DNA of 64,000 bases from Calcarisporiella thermophila CBS 279.70 (Eukaryota; Calcarisporiellomycota), in assembly GCF_041956535.1 (NCBI RefSeq), contig NW_027192201.1:160060-224059 (forward strand), read 5' to 3'. This document shows positions 21,121 through 33,275 of the stretch, one piece after another. Under the pieces are notes generated by a model, which searched no databases, was not told the origin of the DNA, and saw only the letters and a program-made list of their open reading frames with translations. Both the position numbers and the translations under genes were made by a program. Within the stretch, counting starts at the first letter, position 1. Each line of letters opens with the position of its first letter.

Positions 21121-22621
21121 ATGGCGAGCAAACTTGATCTTAAACAAGTCGAAACTGCCGCCTCCGCCCTCCTTAAATTTGTGAACGATCGTAAGAGTAG
21201 TTCAAATGACATTTTACAGGATGAGGAGGAGTTCGTTTTCCTTACCGTGTCTACCCACCGCTTTATCCCCAAGAAAAAGGCGAAGCCTATTGCCATGTAA
21301 TTCCGACCTTGTTGAGGGTGGTGGGTTTGTACTTATGTTTTTTTTTATTAGTCCGTTAAGGCATCCGATTTATGTTCCTGAGAGGACGGAAGTATGTCTC
21401 ATCACCAAAGACCCGAGCAGTGAATATGAGCAAAAGTTGGAGGACCAAGGAGCTAGCAAACGAGTGAGCAAGGTATTTTAGTTCAGAATGAAATCTTATT
21501 TTCTGGGCCCATTTCTAAATGCCATCATTTTGCCCGATTCAGGTTCTTGGCCTGGAGACTTTGCGTAAAGAATACAAGCCCCATGAAGCGAAGCGGAATC
21601 TATTCAAGTCCTATGGCCTTTTCCTTGCAGACAGAAGAGTGCTACCGCTATTGCCCAAGCTGTTGGGAAAGAAATTTTTTGAGAGCAACGCGTAAGTATC
21701 CTTTTGCACGCCGCTGGCTTTCATTATCTTGCAGCCAATTTTTCGCCTAACTGATTATCTTCGCTCTAGGCTTCCAGGCACCGTGAAGCTGACAAAAACA
21801 GATGTCAAATCCGAAATCGAGCGTGCCATGAACAGCACTTACCTCCACATGTCAACGGGAACCACTCTGTAAGTTTAGTGTCTTTTAATGGAAAATAGCC
21901 AACACCACACGAATTTTAATCAATCTCGTCTGTTTCTTCTATTCTCCCATAAAGCTCCATCAAAGTCGGTACCACCAACTTTACTCCGGCCCAAATTCGC
22001 GAGAACGTCGACAAAATTCTCCCTCGTCTAACCGCCAGTATTCCTAAGCAATGGGCAGGAATCCAGCGACTTTCGTTGAAGACAGGCAAATCGCCAGCTC
22101 TGCCAATCTACAAAGCTTTGCCCGCTAATCCAAAAGCGAATGGATCCGGAGAGGAAGAGAAGGGAAGTGAAGAGTCAAAATCGGTTGAAGAAAAAAAGGA
22201 GAGTAAAGAGGAAAATTCAAAGAAGGCAAAGGAAGGAACTTTGAACGAGAAAAAGACTACAGCGAAGGTGGAGACCAAGAAAGCAGAGAATAAGAAAACG
22301 GAAAAGGCACCGACTAAGAAAGAGGAGAAGCCATCTGCTAAGCAGGAGGAGAAACCCAAGAAGAGAGAAGAAGCGGCTCCTGAAAAGAAAGAGACAAAAC
22401 CGACTGAGGCTAAGGAGGAGAAGATGCAGCCTAAAGCAGGGAAAAAGACGCCCGCCAAGAAAGACCAAGTCACACCTGCAAAGGTCTCCGAGAAGAGCAC
22501 ATCGAAAACCCCCGAAAAGCGAAAGGCACCCGTCGCTGAAAAGACCTCCAAGAGTGAAGGAAAGCAGACAGCTAAAAAGGGAGCAGAAGAATCAGAGAGA
22601 AAAAAGCGAAAGAAGGCATAA
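21121..22621 (+). CDS. Ribosomal L1 domain protein, Cic1/Utp30/RSL1D1-like
   Basis: Nucleolar ribosome-biogenesis factor family. Five exons (21121-21296, 21352-21472, 21543-21691, 21770-21868, 21955-22621), 403 residues. The L1-like fold shows as FLTVSTHRFIPKKKAKPI, PLRHPIYVPERTEVCLITKD, VLGLETLRKEYKPHEAKRNL, YGLFLADRRVLPLLPKLLGK, FFESNALPGTVKLTKTDV and TLSIKVGTTNFTPAQIREN. The last 150 residues are an extremely Lys/Glu-rich tail (KKE and EEK repeats) ending ESERKKRKKA, typical of nucleolar assembly factors. Cic1 and Utp30 act on 60S and 40S precursors respectively and I cannot separate the two by eye. Start at 21121 follows CAACC. Confidence 0.85.
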
Positions 22622-22773
22622 TTGGACGTTATTTTTTCCTACTGTTATTTTGTAATAAATTTTTTTCTTTGCAAATCCGTACTCTTACGTTTCTCAAGTA
22701 GTGCTATATGTGACTGTCTGAAACTAGAGAACGAGGACAGTATTCTCTCGATGAAATTTCGGATCAATAGATC

Positions 22774-25700
22774 ATGGAGGACACGCTGTCGCGATTGCCA
22801 CCGGGGCTAGTGAGTCAACGCAAGCAGGCATTTGCAACAGTAAATATTCTATCCCTTCTATTCGCCCTAAGTGCTCTATTGAGAACAGCTTTGCGTGAAT
22901 GGCGAAAGATTAGTCTCATTAACTTTCTCTCTCAACTCCTTCATAGCTTCGACCCTCTTGCGTTGAGCTGACCGGATTCACCGCCGTGACTCGCGCCAAT
23001 TCAAAAGAAGTCCTGAAATGTTTGAAAGAACTCTACGCTGCACTCCAATCCATCCCCGATCCCTCCAACACTATTACAAAGTCACTTATCGACTATGTTG
23101 TGCTTCCCTTGACACATATCATTCGGCTTATGAACCCACCGCTCGACCACGTCACGGAAGGTCTCCTGCGCTGTTTTGCATTGCTACTCGAACAGACTGA
23201 ATGGAGCACAGAGTACATAGAGCCCGATATGTTCAAGCAATTGGCTTTTTTCTTCGCACTTTCCGCAGGAGGGAGAAAATTCATTGCCAAAAAGGACGAG
23301 AGCTTGGAGCCTCCAAGCGAGGAGACAAAACTACTAGGGGTGCAATGTCTCAAATTCCTCTTGCCTTCCACACCGCCTGACAGCCAACAAGAAATGAATG
23401 AGCGGGATATGACGCGCGAGTTCATGCGCTCCTTTCTTGTAGAGATGCTGCAGCAGCAGGGGATGTATTCTACCATCACGTTGTGCGTCACTGTGCTTGT
23501 TGAAATTCTCCAAAAGGATGAGTTGACTGAACTCCGTCTCGCAGCCATCGAAACACTCTCCAAACTCATTGTTGGGAATTTGGAAGTCGAAGTGGCGATA
23601 AAAGTGTTCCCAGGAGTGGTGACTACTCTCACGAAGGCAGTTGTCTTGAAGCGCACTGAAACACAGCATGTCATTGCAGCTGCTTTGGGGTTACTGGCAG
23701 ATCTCATTATAAAGGTCATGAATGATGAAGCGAACAAGGAGTTTGTCGTTCCCCTGTCTACATTTGAAGACTTGGCGGCCTGGAGTAAAAGCAAAAATGA
23801 AGAATTAATAGAAGTAGAACGCATTGGAACCCGAGTTGCGGAGGGAACAAACGAGACCCTTGAGGATGCTTTGGAAGAAATCTCAGAGGCCAAAACTGCA
23901 CCTGGACTTCGTCGGACACCCGGATGGTTTAACGCGACGAGAGAGCACCTGTTTGCTTTAATAGCTGAGATGCTAACTCGCAGAAACCATGATTCATGGA
24001 GAGTTCGACTTGCTTTTGTCCGTGCTGCTCATCTCATTCTCGTGCACTGTTCACTATCCCTCAGCAAGTGTGTGCCGATGCTTGTCGAGACCCTTGTGCT
24101 CTTTCACGGTGATGAATATTCCGAAGTATCCTCTCTGGCGCGCACTTACCTCTCCGATATCGCGAAGCACCCTCAAATTGCTGCCGAGTTAGTACCCATG
24201 TTAAAGGAGCGTTTTCATACCTGGCTCGTTGCTCTCCCACGTCATCTCATGTCCGCCGACGAGACGGAAAAATTCAATGCCATAAATTTATTGACCGGGT
24301 TTGCTTGCCTACTTGGCGGGGGCATCCGGACAGTCCTACGCACAAATATGGAGAAACTGGTGTTTCCTCTGTTGTCAGCCCTTTCATTTGATGAATCGAA
24401 TCTGAATTTAGTTGAGGATATCCCTCTGGCTGTTGAAAGTGGTGAAGTTGGAACTATCACTGATACAAGCAAATCAAGCAAGTCGACATTGCCTTCTAGA
24501 CCACGCGCGTTTCCTAGACCCAATTTTTTATATATTGTGGAAGAGCGGAATAAAACGAGTCTATCTCGTATGCTGCAAACTCTAGGACGATTCGGCGACA
24601 CAGAGACTCTTGTTAACTACTTCTTCGATTTTTTACACGCGAGGGATTACGCCAACGTCCACGTTCAATGTGCATTTATCATAAATGAATTGTTTGCGGG
24701 TATAGTTTCTTTCACTAACGAAGAGGTCTACGGCAATGAGAATCAACTGGCTGCATTCACACAAGAGACTCAGAGAAATGACCCACCACCGGTACGACGA
24801 ATCGCGAAGTTCCTCGTTCGACAATACCTCTCACTTGAAGCTCTTGAGCTCCCCACCACCGTTCAAGCAGGTATAAAGCCAATATGGGCCCTAGATGAAC
24901 TCCAAAAGACAACCGCACGGCTTTTGCCCCGCTCTCTTCCTGAGGCTCCTCTCAGTACCCAAACGCCAAATGCGGTTGCTCTCACCCAATGCTGCATCCT
25001 TGAGGGAGTAGCCCGCGCAGCCGATGCGTTGGGAAAAGACTTCTCAATCGAACTCGTCGACGTGCTCTATCCCCTTCTTGAAAAACTCGGCTCCTCACAT
25101 CCGCGTGTTCGCGCTGTCGCACTTATTGCACTAGAACATATCGCGTCCGCATGTGCTTATTCGTCTGTGCGAACGCTCGTCATTGAAAACATGGATTATG
25201 TGGTGAATTCAACTTCTCGGCGCCTCGTTTTTATCCAAATGCACCCAAATACTCCCCGTGTCCTCGCCGCTCTTGTAGGTGTGTCGGGCGCTGCAGCTGT
25301 ACCCTATCTCGATGAACCTGTGGAGGCCATTTTGGAGGCCCTGGATGAATGCCATTTAGAAGAGGATATTTGCGTCGAACTTTGTGGTGCATTGGGGGTC
25401 ATAGTGCGTGCATTAGCGGATTCAGTTGAAGAGGAAAGAGATGGCGACGATATACCCGGTGCGGAGGCCGTTTCAGCCGTGAATGAGGGGGAGAGCGGTA
25501 CTGTGTCTCTGGAAATTCGCGATTTCATTACCAGCCACAAGGCCAGGATAGCAAAAGAAGCCATAGGGGGGAAGGCGACGATCGAGGAGATTGAAGAGTA
25601 TTTCCTCCAAAATCAAGCCAAATCCAAGCTAGAGGATGTGGGAGGTAATGAGGAAGAGGGCATTTGTGGACAAAACGATACGAATGAGGACCCCCAGACC

Positions 25701-26444
25701 CTGGGGCATGCCTACACCACCACCATCCATATTATTGATAAAGTGCATCATCTTCTCGCGGCTCCCTCTCCTCAGCTCCGCGCTCAGATTTTGCGTACTA
25801 TTTCGGAGGCGCTGCGCGTGCTGAAAAACAAACCACGGGAATTACATCCTCTAGTGCATCGAATATGGCCCTCAATTGTACACCGTCTCTCTGAAACAGA
25901 GGAAGGGTTTGTTATGGTTGCAGCTGTGTATCTAGTGGGCAATCTGGCGAGAATGTGTGGTGACTTTATGATACGCAGAATCAGTGACGATGCGTGGCCT
26001 GCATTCGTACGTGTGCTACGAACTGCTGTCCCCGACTCACGCTTTACCCGCACCCACCGTCTACTTCGAGCGGTTCTTCATGCATTGAGAGACATTGTTG
26101 AGCATGTGCCTCTATCCTTTACGCAAAATCAGGATGTGGTCAGCGCATCGTGGCCTCTTTTATGCACCACGGATGACGAAATTCGTAGAGAGACCGCTGA
26201 GCTGTTTTTGAAGATTGCACGTCGGGAGCCGGATATGGTGTGGACAGCGTGTTGCCAGCTACTGCCAGAGAAAAGGAGAATGAATCCTGATCCAGGTATG
26301 GCAGAGAAAGGGTTCAGAAGCTTGACATTACCTGACTATCTATGGAAGGGCGATGGAATATTGGAGATAGCGGCAGAGGGTGTACGCGAGATTTTAGCAT
26401 GCATTAACCTGGATTTTTTGACAATGAATATTTATCGATCCTAA
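22774..26444 (+). CDS. TTI1: TEL2-interacting protein 1 (TTT complex)
   Basis: HEAT-repeat scaffold of the TEL2-TTI1-TTI2 co-chaperone complex, which matures PIKK kinases (TOR, ATM/Tel1, ATR/Mec1). Two exons: 22774-22839 (22 codons, ends AFAT) and 22947-26444, with a 107-bp intron, phase 0; total 1187 residues. The junction restores the family start AFAT-LRPSCVELTG, like human VLRPVCVQLT. Other matches: HDSWRVRLAFVRAAHLIL, VARAADALGKDF, VDVLYPLLEKLG, ENMDYVVNSTSRRLVFIQMHPNTPRVL split over two neighbouring stretches, LHPLVHRIWPSIVHRL and RMCGDFMIRRISDDAWP. An acidic, low-complexity break lies near residues 820-910. An ATG further downstream at 22986 opens a long frame but would omit the conserved N-terminus. 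Confidence 0.9.
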
Positions 26445-27161
26445 GATCGGATGGCAACTATTTGTTCCCTTTAAAATAAAATACCCAAATTTTTTTGTTA
26501 AAAATTTTTAGTTTCTATTTCTCTTTCTTTTATTGTGAGATTTCCAACTATAAATAAGAATTGAGCTTCGAAGTGAATATAGAATTATCGAAAGCTATTT
26601 GATTAGATTTTCTAAGGGAGATAGATATTGTTTGTTTCCGCTATATCCTCCAGACCACATACTATGGTGCACTCTATATGAATTCTTTTATATTTGGTAC
26701 TGATAATATATTCACCAGCAAGGTTAGCGTTGAGCATAATAGATACAATATTATTGTACTCTTACTGAATTTCCGCATTAAGAAAATTAGAATCGGAGCA
26801 TAATAATACTCTTTAACCAACACTGTTGAAAATTATAATGGCATTTAGTCGAGGGCAGCTTTATGACGTTGTCAAATTGGGACTTGAAAAATTTGTTTGC
26901 GGTTTAGAGCAGGGGGCATCTATTCTGTCTTCGAGCTGCAACCCTTTACACTTCACCAGCTGAACGGGGACGTAAAGGAGAGATTTATTTCTCTATATAC
27001 ACAAAAGGTACGGGCACAACTCCATCAAAACCGGTGATACATTCACTGGTTTCTTGTGTTTTATGGGGGATTCCTCTTCCTCTGTATACCATATTTTTAA
27101 TCGCATTCTCTTCTCTAATGCGATGCACCTTCTCTCTTACAGATTAAATATCACAAACCTT
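26445..27161. other. Intergenic region TTI1 / QCR1
   Basis: 717 bp, strongly AT-rich. The 5' part holds an AAAATAAAAT run (26472-26481) that could serve as a polyadenylation signal for TTI1. No gene-like signal seen. Confidence 0.45.
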
Positions 27162-28701
27162 ATGGCATTGCGTCTTCTCTCTAACGCCAAACTCGGCGGT
27201 ATTGCCAAGCAGGTACTTGATGCCCCTCTTACTTTACGCATCCACCTGGAATTGGATTAGATGAAGTCCATTTTTCATTTATTAACTTATTTCCGATCCT
27301 AGGCTGTCCGCCCGTTTGCATCCGTTGCCTCGCCCTCGACGCGCATCACTACCCTCGAGAACGGTCTCACCGTCGCGTCCGAACACAACCCCAACTCTGA
27401 GGCAGCAACTGTGGGCGTGTGGATTGAGGCTGGCTCTCGCGCAGATCCTGCTGGAAAGAGTGGTGCTGCATATTTCTTGGAACATGTTGCTTTCAAGGTG
27501 AGTGCATTGAACACAAGTAAAAAATACAGATTATTTTGTGCTAACTGCTTTCCTGTCAAAGGGCTCCAAGTCGCGAAGTGAGCAAGAGATTCTCTCTTTG
27601 GTCGGAGGTAAGGGTGCCAAGCTCTCCGCCCGCGCTACTCGTGAGCACTCCATCTACACTGGCAGTGCCCTTGGCCAGGATGTCCCAGCCGTGGTAGAGC
27701 TCCTTGCCGAGGCTGTCCAGCAACCCGCTCTGGATCAGCAGACGATTGAGAAAGAACGCGCTGCTGTACTCCGCCTTCAAGATGAGTCTGCCACTCGCCT
27801 AGATGAGGTTGCCTTTGAGAACGCACACTCAGTTGCATTCCAAGGCTATGCCCTTGCCAACCCAATCACTGGCACCTACGAAGGCGTGAAGAGTTTAACC
27901 GCCGAAGACCTCTCGGCATATATCAAACAGAACCACACAGCGGACCGCATGGTTTTGGTTGGCGCCGGCAACGTAGAGCACGAGCGCCTAGTAGATTTGG
28001 CGCGAAAGCACTTTGGCTCCCTCTCCGCCGGCTCTCGTGCAAAGCAGTCCCAGACTCTGTTCACTGGTTCTGAGGTGCGTGTGCGAAATGATCTCCTTCC
28101 CGTGGCACACATTGTCCTCGGACTGGAGGGACCAAGCTGGACATCGCCCGACTTCCTGCCCATGCAGGTGATCCAGCACGTTGTCGGCTCCTGGACCAAG
28201 ACACTCGGCTCTGCGGGCAATGTGTCGGCACGCATTGCTCACACTGCTCAACCCAACCACCTCGCTGAGTCATTCAGCGCATTCCACCTCCCATACTCGG
28301 ACACCGGCCTCTTCGGCGTTCATCTTGCCACCACTGCGCGTGAAAACATAGATGATTTGGTGTATTTCACCACGAAGGAGCTCGTGCGCTTGGCAACCTC
28401 GCTTACGGAGGCTGATGTATACCGCGCCAAGAACCAGCTGCGTGCCTCGATCGGATCGGCCCTCGCCGAGAGCACTGAGCTGGTCGCCGCAGACATTGGC
28501 ACCCAGGTGAGCGTGACGGGTGAGCGTCTTACTCCTCAGCAAATTGCCGACAAAATCTCTCAGCTCACTCTCAAGGATATCCGTCGGGTGGCCGAGAAGT
28601 ATATCTGGGACCAAGAGTTGGCAGTGGCCGGCGTTGGACCAGTAGAGGCTATGCCCGACTACTCACGCGTGCGTGCCTGCATGACCTCTAGCAAGTTCTA
28701 A
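27162..28701 (+). CDS. QCR1: Cytochrome bc1 complex core subunit 1 (MPP-beta-like, inactive zinc site)
   Basis: Matrix-facing core subunit of respiratory complex III, M16 peptidase family. Three exons (27162-27212, 27303-27497, 27562-28701), 461 residues. The first exon MALRLLSNAKLGGIAKQ is a mitochondrial presequence. Body: TTLENGLTVASEHNPNSEAA, YFLEHVAFKGS, LSARATREHSIYTG, QTIEKERAAVLRLQDES, RMVLVGAGNVEHERLV, VAGVGPVEAMPDYSRVR. The inverted zinc motif HxxEH of active processing-peptidase beta reads YFLEH here: the first zinc ligand is Tyr, as in animal core 1. It is therefore probably a structural subunit, and a separate MPP-beta should exist elsewhere. Calling it MPP-beta would be the main alternative. 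Confidence 0.9.
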
Positions 28702-29100
28702 ACTGGATCCTTATTTTTTTATAAATAAACCTCTTGTTTTTCTCTCGCTTTATATAAACTGAAACTTGCCAGGAAAATGAATTGATGCTTATTAATTTGT
28801 TTTCTCTCACTTTTTCTTCTTCTTCTTCTTCTTCTTTTTCTTTACAACCTCTTCCCCTACCCCTTTTACTTTTTTCTTTCACTTGTTGGATTAATAAATA
28901 TAGAAAAAAGATTTTTTTTAAATCAGCTTAATCATTTTTTTTGATTTTGGGGATGATTTGGTGGAGCTGAATGCTAAACGTAGTATAAAGGATGAAATTT
29001 TGAAAATTGGCTCAGTGGCTTGGCCCAGCGTTCATATCAGCGAAGAGAGGTGAAGGATGTTCCCTCTCTTGGTTCTCAACACGTCGGGGAGATAGATAAA
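28702..29100. other. Intergenic region QCR1 / uL15 promoter
   Basis: 399 bp with ATAAATAAA (28719-28727) just after QCR1, a CTT microsatellite (about 28815-28835) and T-rich tracts of the kind found upstream of fungal ribosomal protein genes. No coding signal. Confidence 0.5.
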
Positions 29101-29900
29101 ATGGTGAGTGATCAATGCATTCGATGGAGGACTAGTGGAGAGAAGATAGGGATGGATGGATGAGTGCGTCCCTTAGGCGCAAAGCACGGGCGTCTACTTG
29201 GATGGAAGAAGATATGGATGCGAATTTGTTTAATGGTTGACCCATGGCTAATCCCGATGATCTCATTCCTGCTTTATTAATAGCCAACCAGACTTCACAA
29301 GAATAGGAAGAAGCGTGGTCACGTCTCTGCCGGACATGGTCGTATCGGTAAGTGCTGCCACAGCTCCGGATTTGCTCTCTCTTTACGCTCTCGCTAATCT
29401 CACGCACCGGAAATTGTTTGAACAGGCAAGCACCGCAAACATCCTGGAGGTCGCGGTCTTGCTGGTGGTCAGCACCATCACCGTACCAATTTCGACAAGT
29501 TCCATCCGGGTTACTTCGGTAAGGTCGGTATGCGCCATTTCCATCTTACCAAGAACAAGTACCATCGCCCGGTTGTCAACATCGATAAACTGTGGACAAT
29601 GGTCTCAGAGGAGACACGGAAGAAATATGAGGGCAAGACCGATATTGTGCCCGTGATTGACACGATCCGCGCTGTAAGTGTTCTCTGATATTAGTACTAC
29701 TGGGCTTGCATAAAGAATCTAATGCAATATGAATCTCGGATCGTCATGTCCATTAGGGTTATGGCAAAGTTCTCGGCAAAGGTCGCCTGCCCTCTCAGCC
29801 TCTTATTGTCAAAGCACGCTTCGTTTCAAAACGCGCCGAAGAGAAGATCAAGGCCGCTGGTGGTATTGTTGACATCGTCCAGAAATCCGTTGTTGCTTAA
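29101..29900 (+). CDS. RPL28: 60S ribosomal protein uL15 (yeast L28, human L27a)
   Basis: Large-subunit ribosomal protein, 152 residues from four exons: 29101-29103, 29284-29347, 29426-29673, 29757-29900. The first coding exon is only the ATG, immediately followed by gtgagt. Exon 2 opens [20 protein letters not shown]. Further signatures are [68 protein letters not shown] and [19 protein letters not shown]. The His of the GQHHHR loop corresponds to the site hydroxylated in human RPL27A. Convergent with the ADAM gene. Confidence 0.97.
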
Positions 29901-30262
29901 AATACCTAATACACTCTTCGATTTACTGCCATCTCCATCACCCAACGAAAAAAACAAAAAAAATTAGCATCAAAACAACAGAATTTGGTATCTTTATGGA
30001 ATTTATTGTAGGAAAGCAAAAGAACGAAAAAAAAATAGGATATCAAAGTTCAGGGTAGCATACAGGAAAACAAGCACTTAAACACAGGAAATAAAATCAT
30101 TCAATTCATATCCAACAGAAACGAAAGTCAAAAAAGAAAGGGAGAGAAATGAAGAAGCTTGTAGGAAAGGATGCAGAGGAGGAAAAGGAAATAAGAAAGG
30201 AGGGAGCAAGGTGTACACATTAAATAAATGTAGTTGGAACGAAAAAAAAAAAAAGCAAATAA
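29901..30262. other. Convergent 3' region of uL15 and ADAM genes
   Basis: 362 bp, A-rich on the plus strand with GAAAGG/AAAGAA runs and an A13 tract (30243-30255). No gene seen. Confidence 0.5.
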
Positions 30263-33200
30263 TTAAAAGTTTGAATAGTTTCTAGGTCCTCGACCTTCAT
30301 GATAATGTTCATTTTCCCACCTATTCCGACCATCATCCTGACCCGGCTGCCATCCTCCACCGCCATTGCCATATTCCTCTGGATGACGTGTGTATTGTTC
30401 TTGTGGCCTGACTCGCATAGGGGGCGGATCTCTCAACCTCGGTACGGGGTGCCCTCCATAAACGGGTGCGCTTCTGTCATGTCCTCCTGGTGAATAACCA
30501 TTTGGTGAGGGAATGGTGGCATACTCTCCGAACTCGGGGCAGGTAAGCGGTGTAGTCGGGCTCTTCGGCATATGACGAGTGTGTGACCTCGCGCTAGTAG
30601 GAGTCCGCGGATAAAGAGTGTTCAAAGATGCCGGGGTGGGCGATCTTGTCATATCCGGTATCGTCGGGTTGTTAATATCTCGCATGTAATCCGGTTCTGG
30701 TTCCAAGAGATTCCTCTCACTTCTCATTCCATCCCCACCACTCTTACTTGAGGTCATATTCAGGTAACCTCCAGGTGCAAATGGCTTCATTCTTTTTTTA
30801 GAACGATAGCACATACGGAAGACACAACATCCTAGTCCCAGCAGTAATAACAGCCCTATTCCGATTGCAGCTGGGATGGAGATATTTTTGTTTTCGTTTA
30901 TCCAAGCGAGAACGGTGCTTGCCACTCCACCTGACTGACAAGATCCACGTTGACAGGTAGCTCCATAACCACAAGGGGTGCCATCAATATAATTGCCATT
31001 GAAGGAAATGCACAGAGCAGAATTGGTAGGATCGACACAAGATATCGAACATGAATTTGCAAAGCTGGGGCATGACTTTGTGACGTTCGTACGAAGTCCT
31101 CCTCGCAAGGAACATTGTTGATCGCGACTGGTACATTGTCCTGAAGCGCATTTTAATCCATCGCCACAGTCCTTGCCGTCGGGAAGACGCTGATCCTCTG
31201 GACAAAAGGGACTTGTTCCGTTACAGTACTCAGGAATATCGCAAGATGACTGTGCAGCACGGCAAACAGACGCTGCCGGTTTTATCTGGCAGTCTTTGCA
31301 ACACTCGCTGTTAACATCGCTGCATACTGCGCCGGGTTTCAGTTTACATGTGGCAGCAATGCAGCACGGGTCATCCTGTTTATTTCCCACGTCACACTCC
31401 TCGCCATGCTCCAAGATCCCATTGCCGCACATGCCGAGTTTTTCAATCCGTCGAATGGCGCTCGGAGGTTGGAGGCAACTGCCAATGGATGGAAGTGCAC
31501 TACAGATGTAATTAATAGCACACGGTGAAAATTCCGTCGACGTGACATTATTTGTGGGGTGCATGAGGTATTTTCCTTTTGCATCACACTGCAGTGGACT
31601 AAGAGGACAGCAGCCACATCGGTCATTACCCTTTGGACAGGGGCAATCCGCCGCCGTGCAATCATGAATAGCGCCAAATCTATGAGAGGGTATAATAAGC
31701 ATTTACAATTAGCGGGTGAAGAGACAATAAACCGAATTGTCATCATTACCCATGACCAACTTCGTGGGCAACCACCTTCCACTCGTCCCGTGTAATCGAG
31801 GACACCCCTGTACCGGACACCCACTCCATCCCGTTTTCTGTTTTCTGCTGGGTAGCCGTAGTATTGCAGAGCTGGCCCAACCATGCAATTCCCACACGCG
31901 CCCCACTACCACATTTTGTCATCAAATGCCACAAGGCCGCTCCATCTTGGCCGCGAGTGTCACGCCATTTACTGAAATCATTCAAACGTTGGTTGATATC
32001 GTACATATCGATACAATCACGATTCCACGGGACGGTTGCATTCGTTAAACCATTACAGGGTGGTGGGTTTATCTCCAAGACAGTAATCCCAAGAGCGACG
32101 TTAAACGTGCGCTCATACACTATAGAGGCGGAATTGAAATCCGTGATAATTTGAGTGCGAGCCTTTTCTGGGTTCGTGTAGGTCTGTACATATGTACAAT
32201 CCGCCGCAACGCCAAGGTATGCGACTAACCGTGACAAAGGGCATGTGCTCGTCGCAGAATTGGGCGGAAGCATGGGTTGGGGATCACGGGGAAAGAGTTT
32301 GTGAGAGCTATACACTTCCTCATCCCATGGAGAATACGGAAAATTCTTTGAATATTGTATTGGGGCTGCCCACAAAGCCTGGGTTCGCGAACGTTGCATT
32401 GCATGTATAATGTTATCTTCTGCCATGTTGTAGCTAAGGTCTTGCATCCCACACGTTGAATCGTGCGCACTGATCAAACCACGTTTGTGAGCACCTCCAA
32501 ATGCACTTGCCACCGGTTCCATCGCCATATCCGAATCCCGATATACTACCATCTTCGAATGCTGATATTTAGGATCCCTGGCTGCTAAATGCGGAATTGA
32601 TGGGTCACCGCTCCTACGCGTAAGCATGTAAGATTCAGCTGTCTTGATGTGATAGATATCACCATAATGACTAAAAGCGCCTTCAAACGTAGGTGCGCTC
32701 TCCTCCCCCCGTCCGTCGTTATGCACCACTATTCTTGCCCATCCGACCTCCCCCTTCTCCCATCCCCCAGATTTGCGCGACATGCCGATAGTATCTCGTT
32801 CCCACCAATGGTCCGAGTGTTCCTCTTCAACGACCCATCCACGGTACACTAAGTGGTCCTTTGGACTGAGTGGCTTAGTAGTTACTTCCCCTGTGAGTGG
32901 ATCATGAATGTTCATAACCGCATCCTGGTGGAAAAAGTCGGTATTTGGTTCGAGATGAAGAAAAAATTTTTGGTTATAGGCTCGGAAATGAATTCGAAGC
33001 TGGTCATCATGTTGAAGGCGTGAACTGTCTTCAAGAGCACGCTTGGAAAAGAAGGGTGAAAACTCGCGAGGAAGGATATCGAGTGTAGGAACAGAAACAA
33101 ATTCCAGACGGGATAGAGGGCGATTGTGGCTGTTATGAGCTAGTGGTAAAAAATTATCAATAATCAGATTATAAAAGGAAGAGGAGCCACATGTGAAAAA

Positions 33201-33275
33201 GTTACCATGTATTACAGCAAATAAGCATGGGAAGGCGAATATATACAATAGACTCAAGGCCATGGATATTGCCAT
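30263..33275 (-). CDS. ADAM-type membrane metalloprotease-disintegrin
   Basis: Two exons, 33275-31750 and 31679-30263, about 980 residues. Start chosen at the ATG at 33275, which begins a signal peptide (MALSLLYIFAFPCLFAVIHG); the open frame upstream starts only with GTG. After a pro-region comes a reprolysin domain whose zinc site is split by the intron and restored as HEVGHG + FGAIHD (HExxHxxGxxHD). A disintegrin-like region follows (CGNGILEHGEECDVGN, then DDPCCIAATCKL, CDIPEYCNGTSPFCPED), then a cysteine-rich part, a TM segment (AAIGIGLLLLLGLGCCVF) with a basic stop-transfer RSKKRMK, and a Pro/Arg-rich cytoplasmic tail of about 150 residues. Fungal ADAMs exist (for example S. pombe Mde10, a spore-wall protein). 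Catalytic residues look complete, so it is probably active. Confidence 0.92.
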
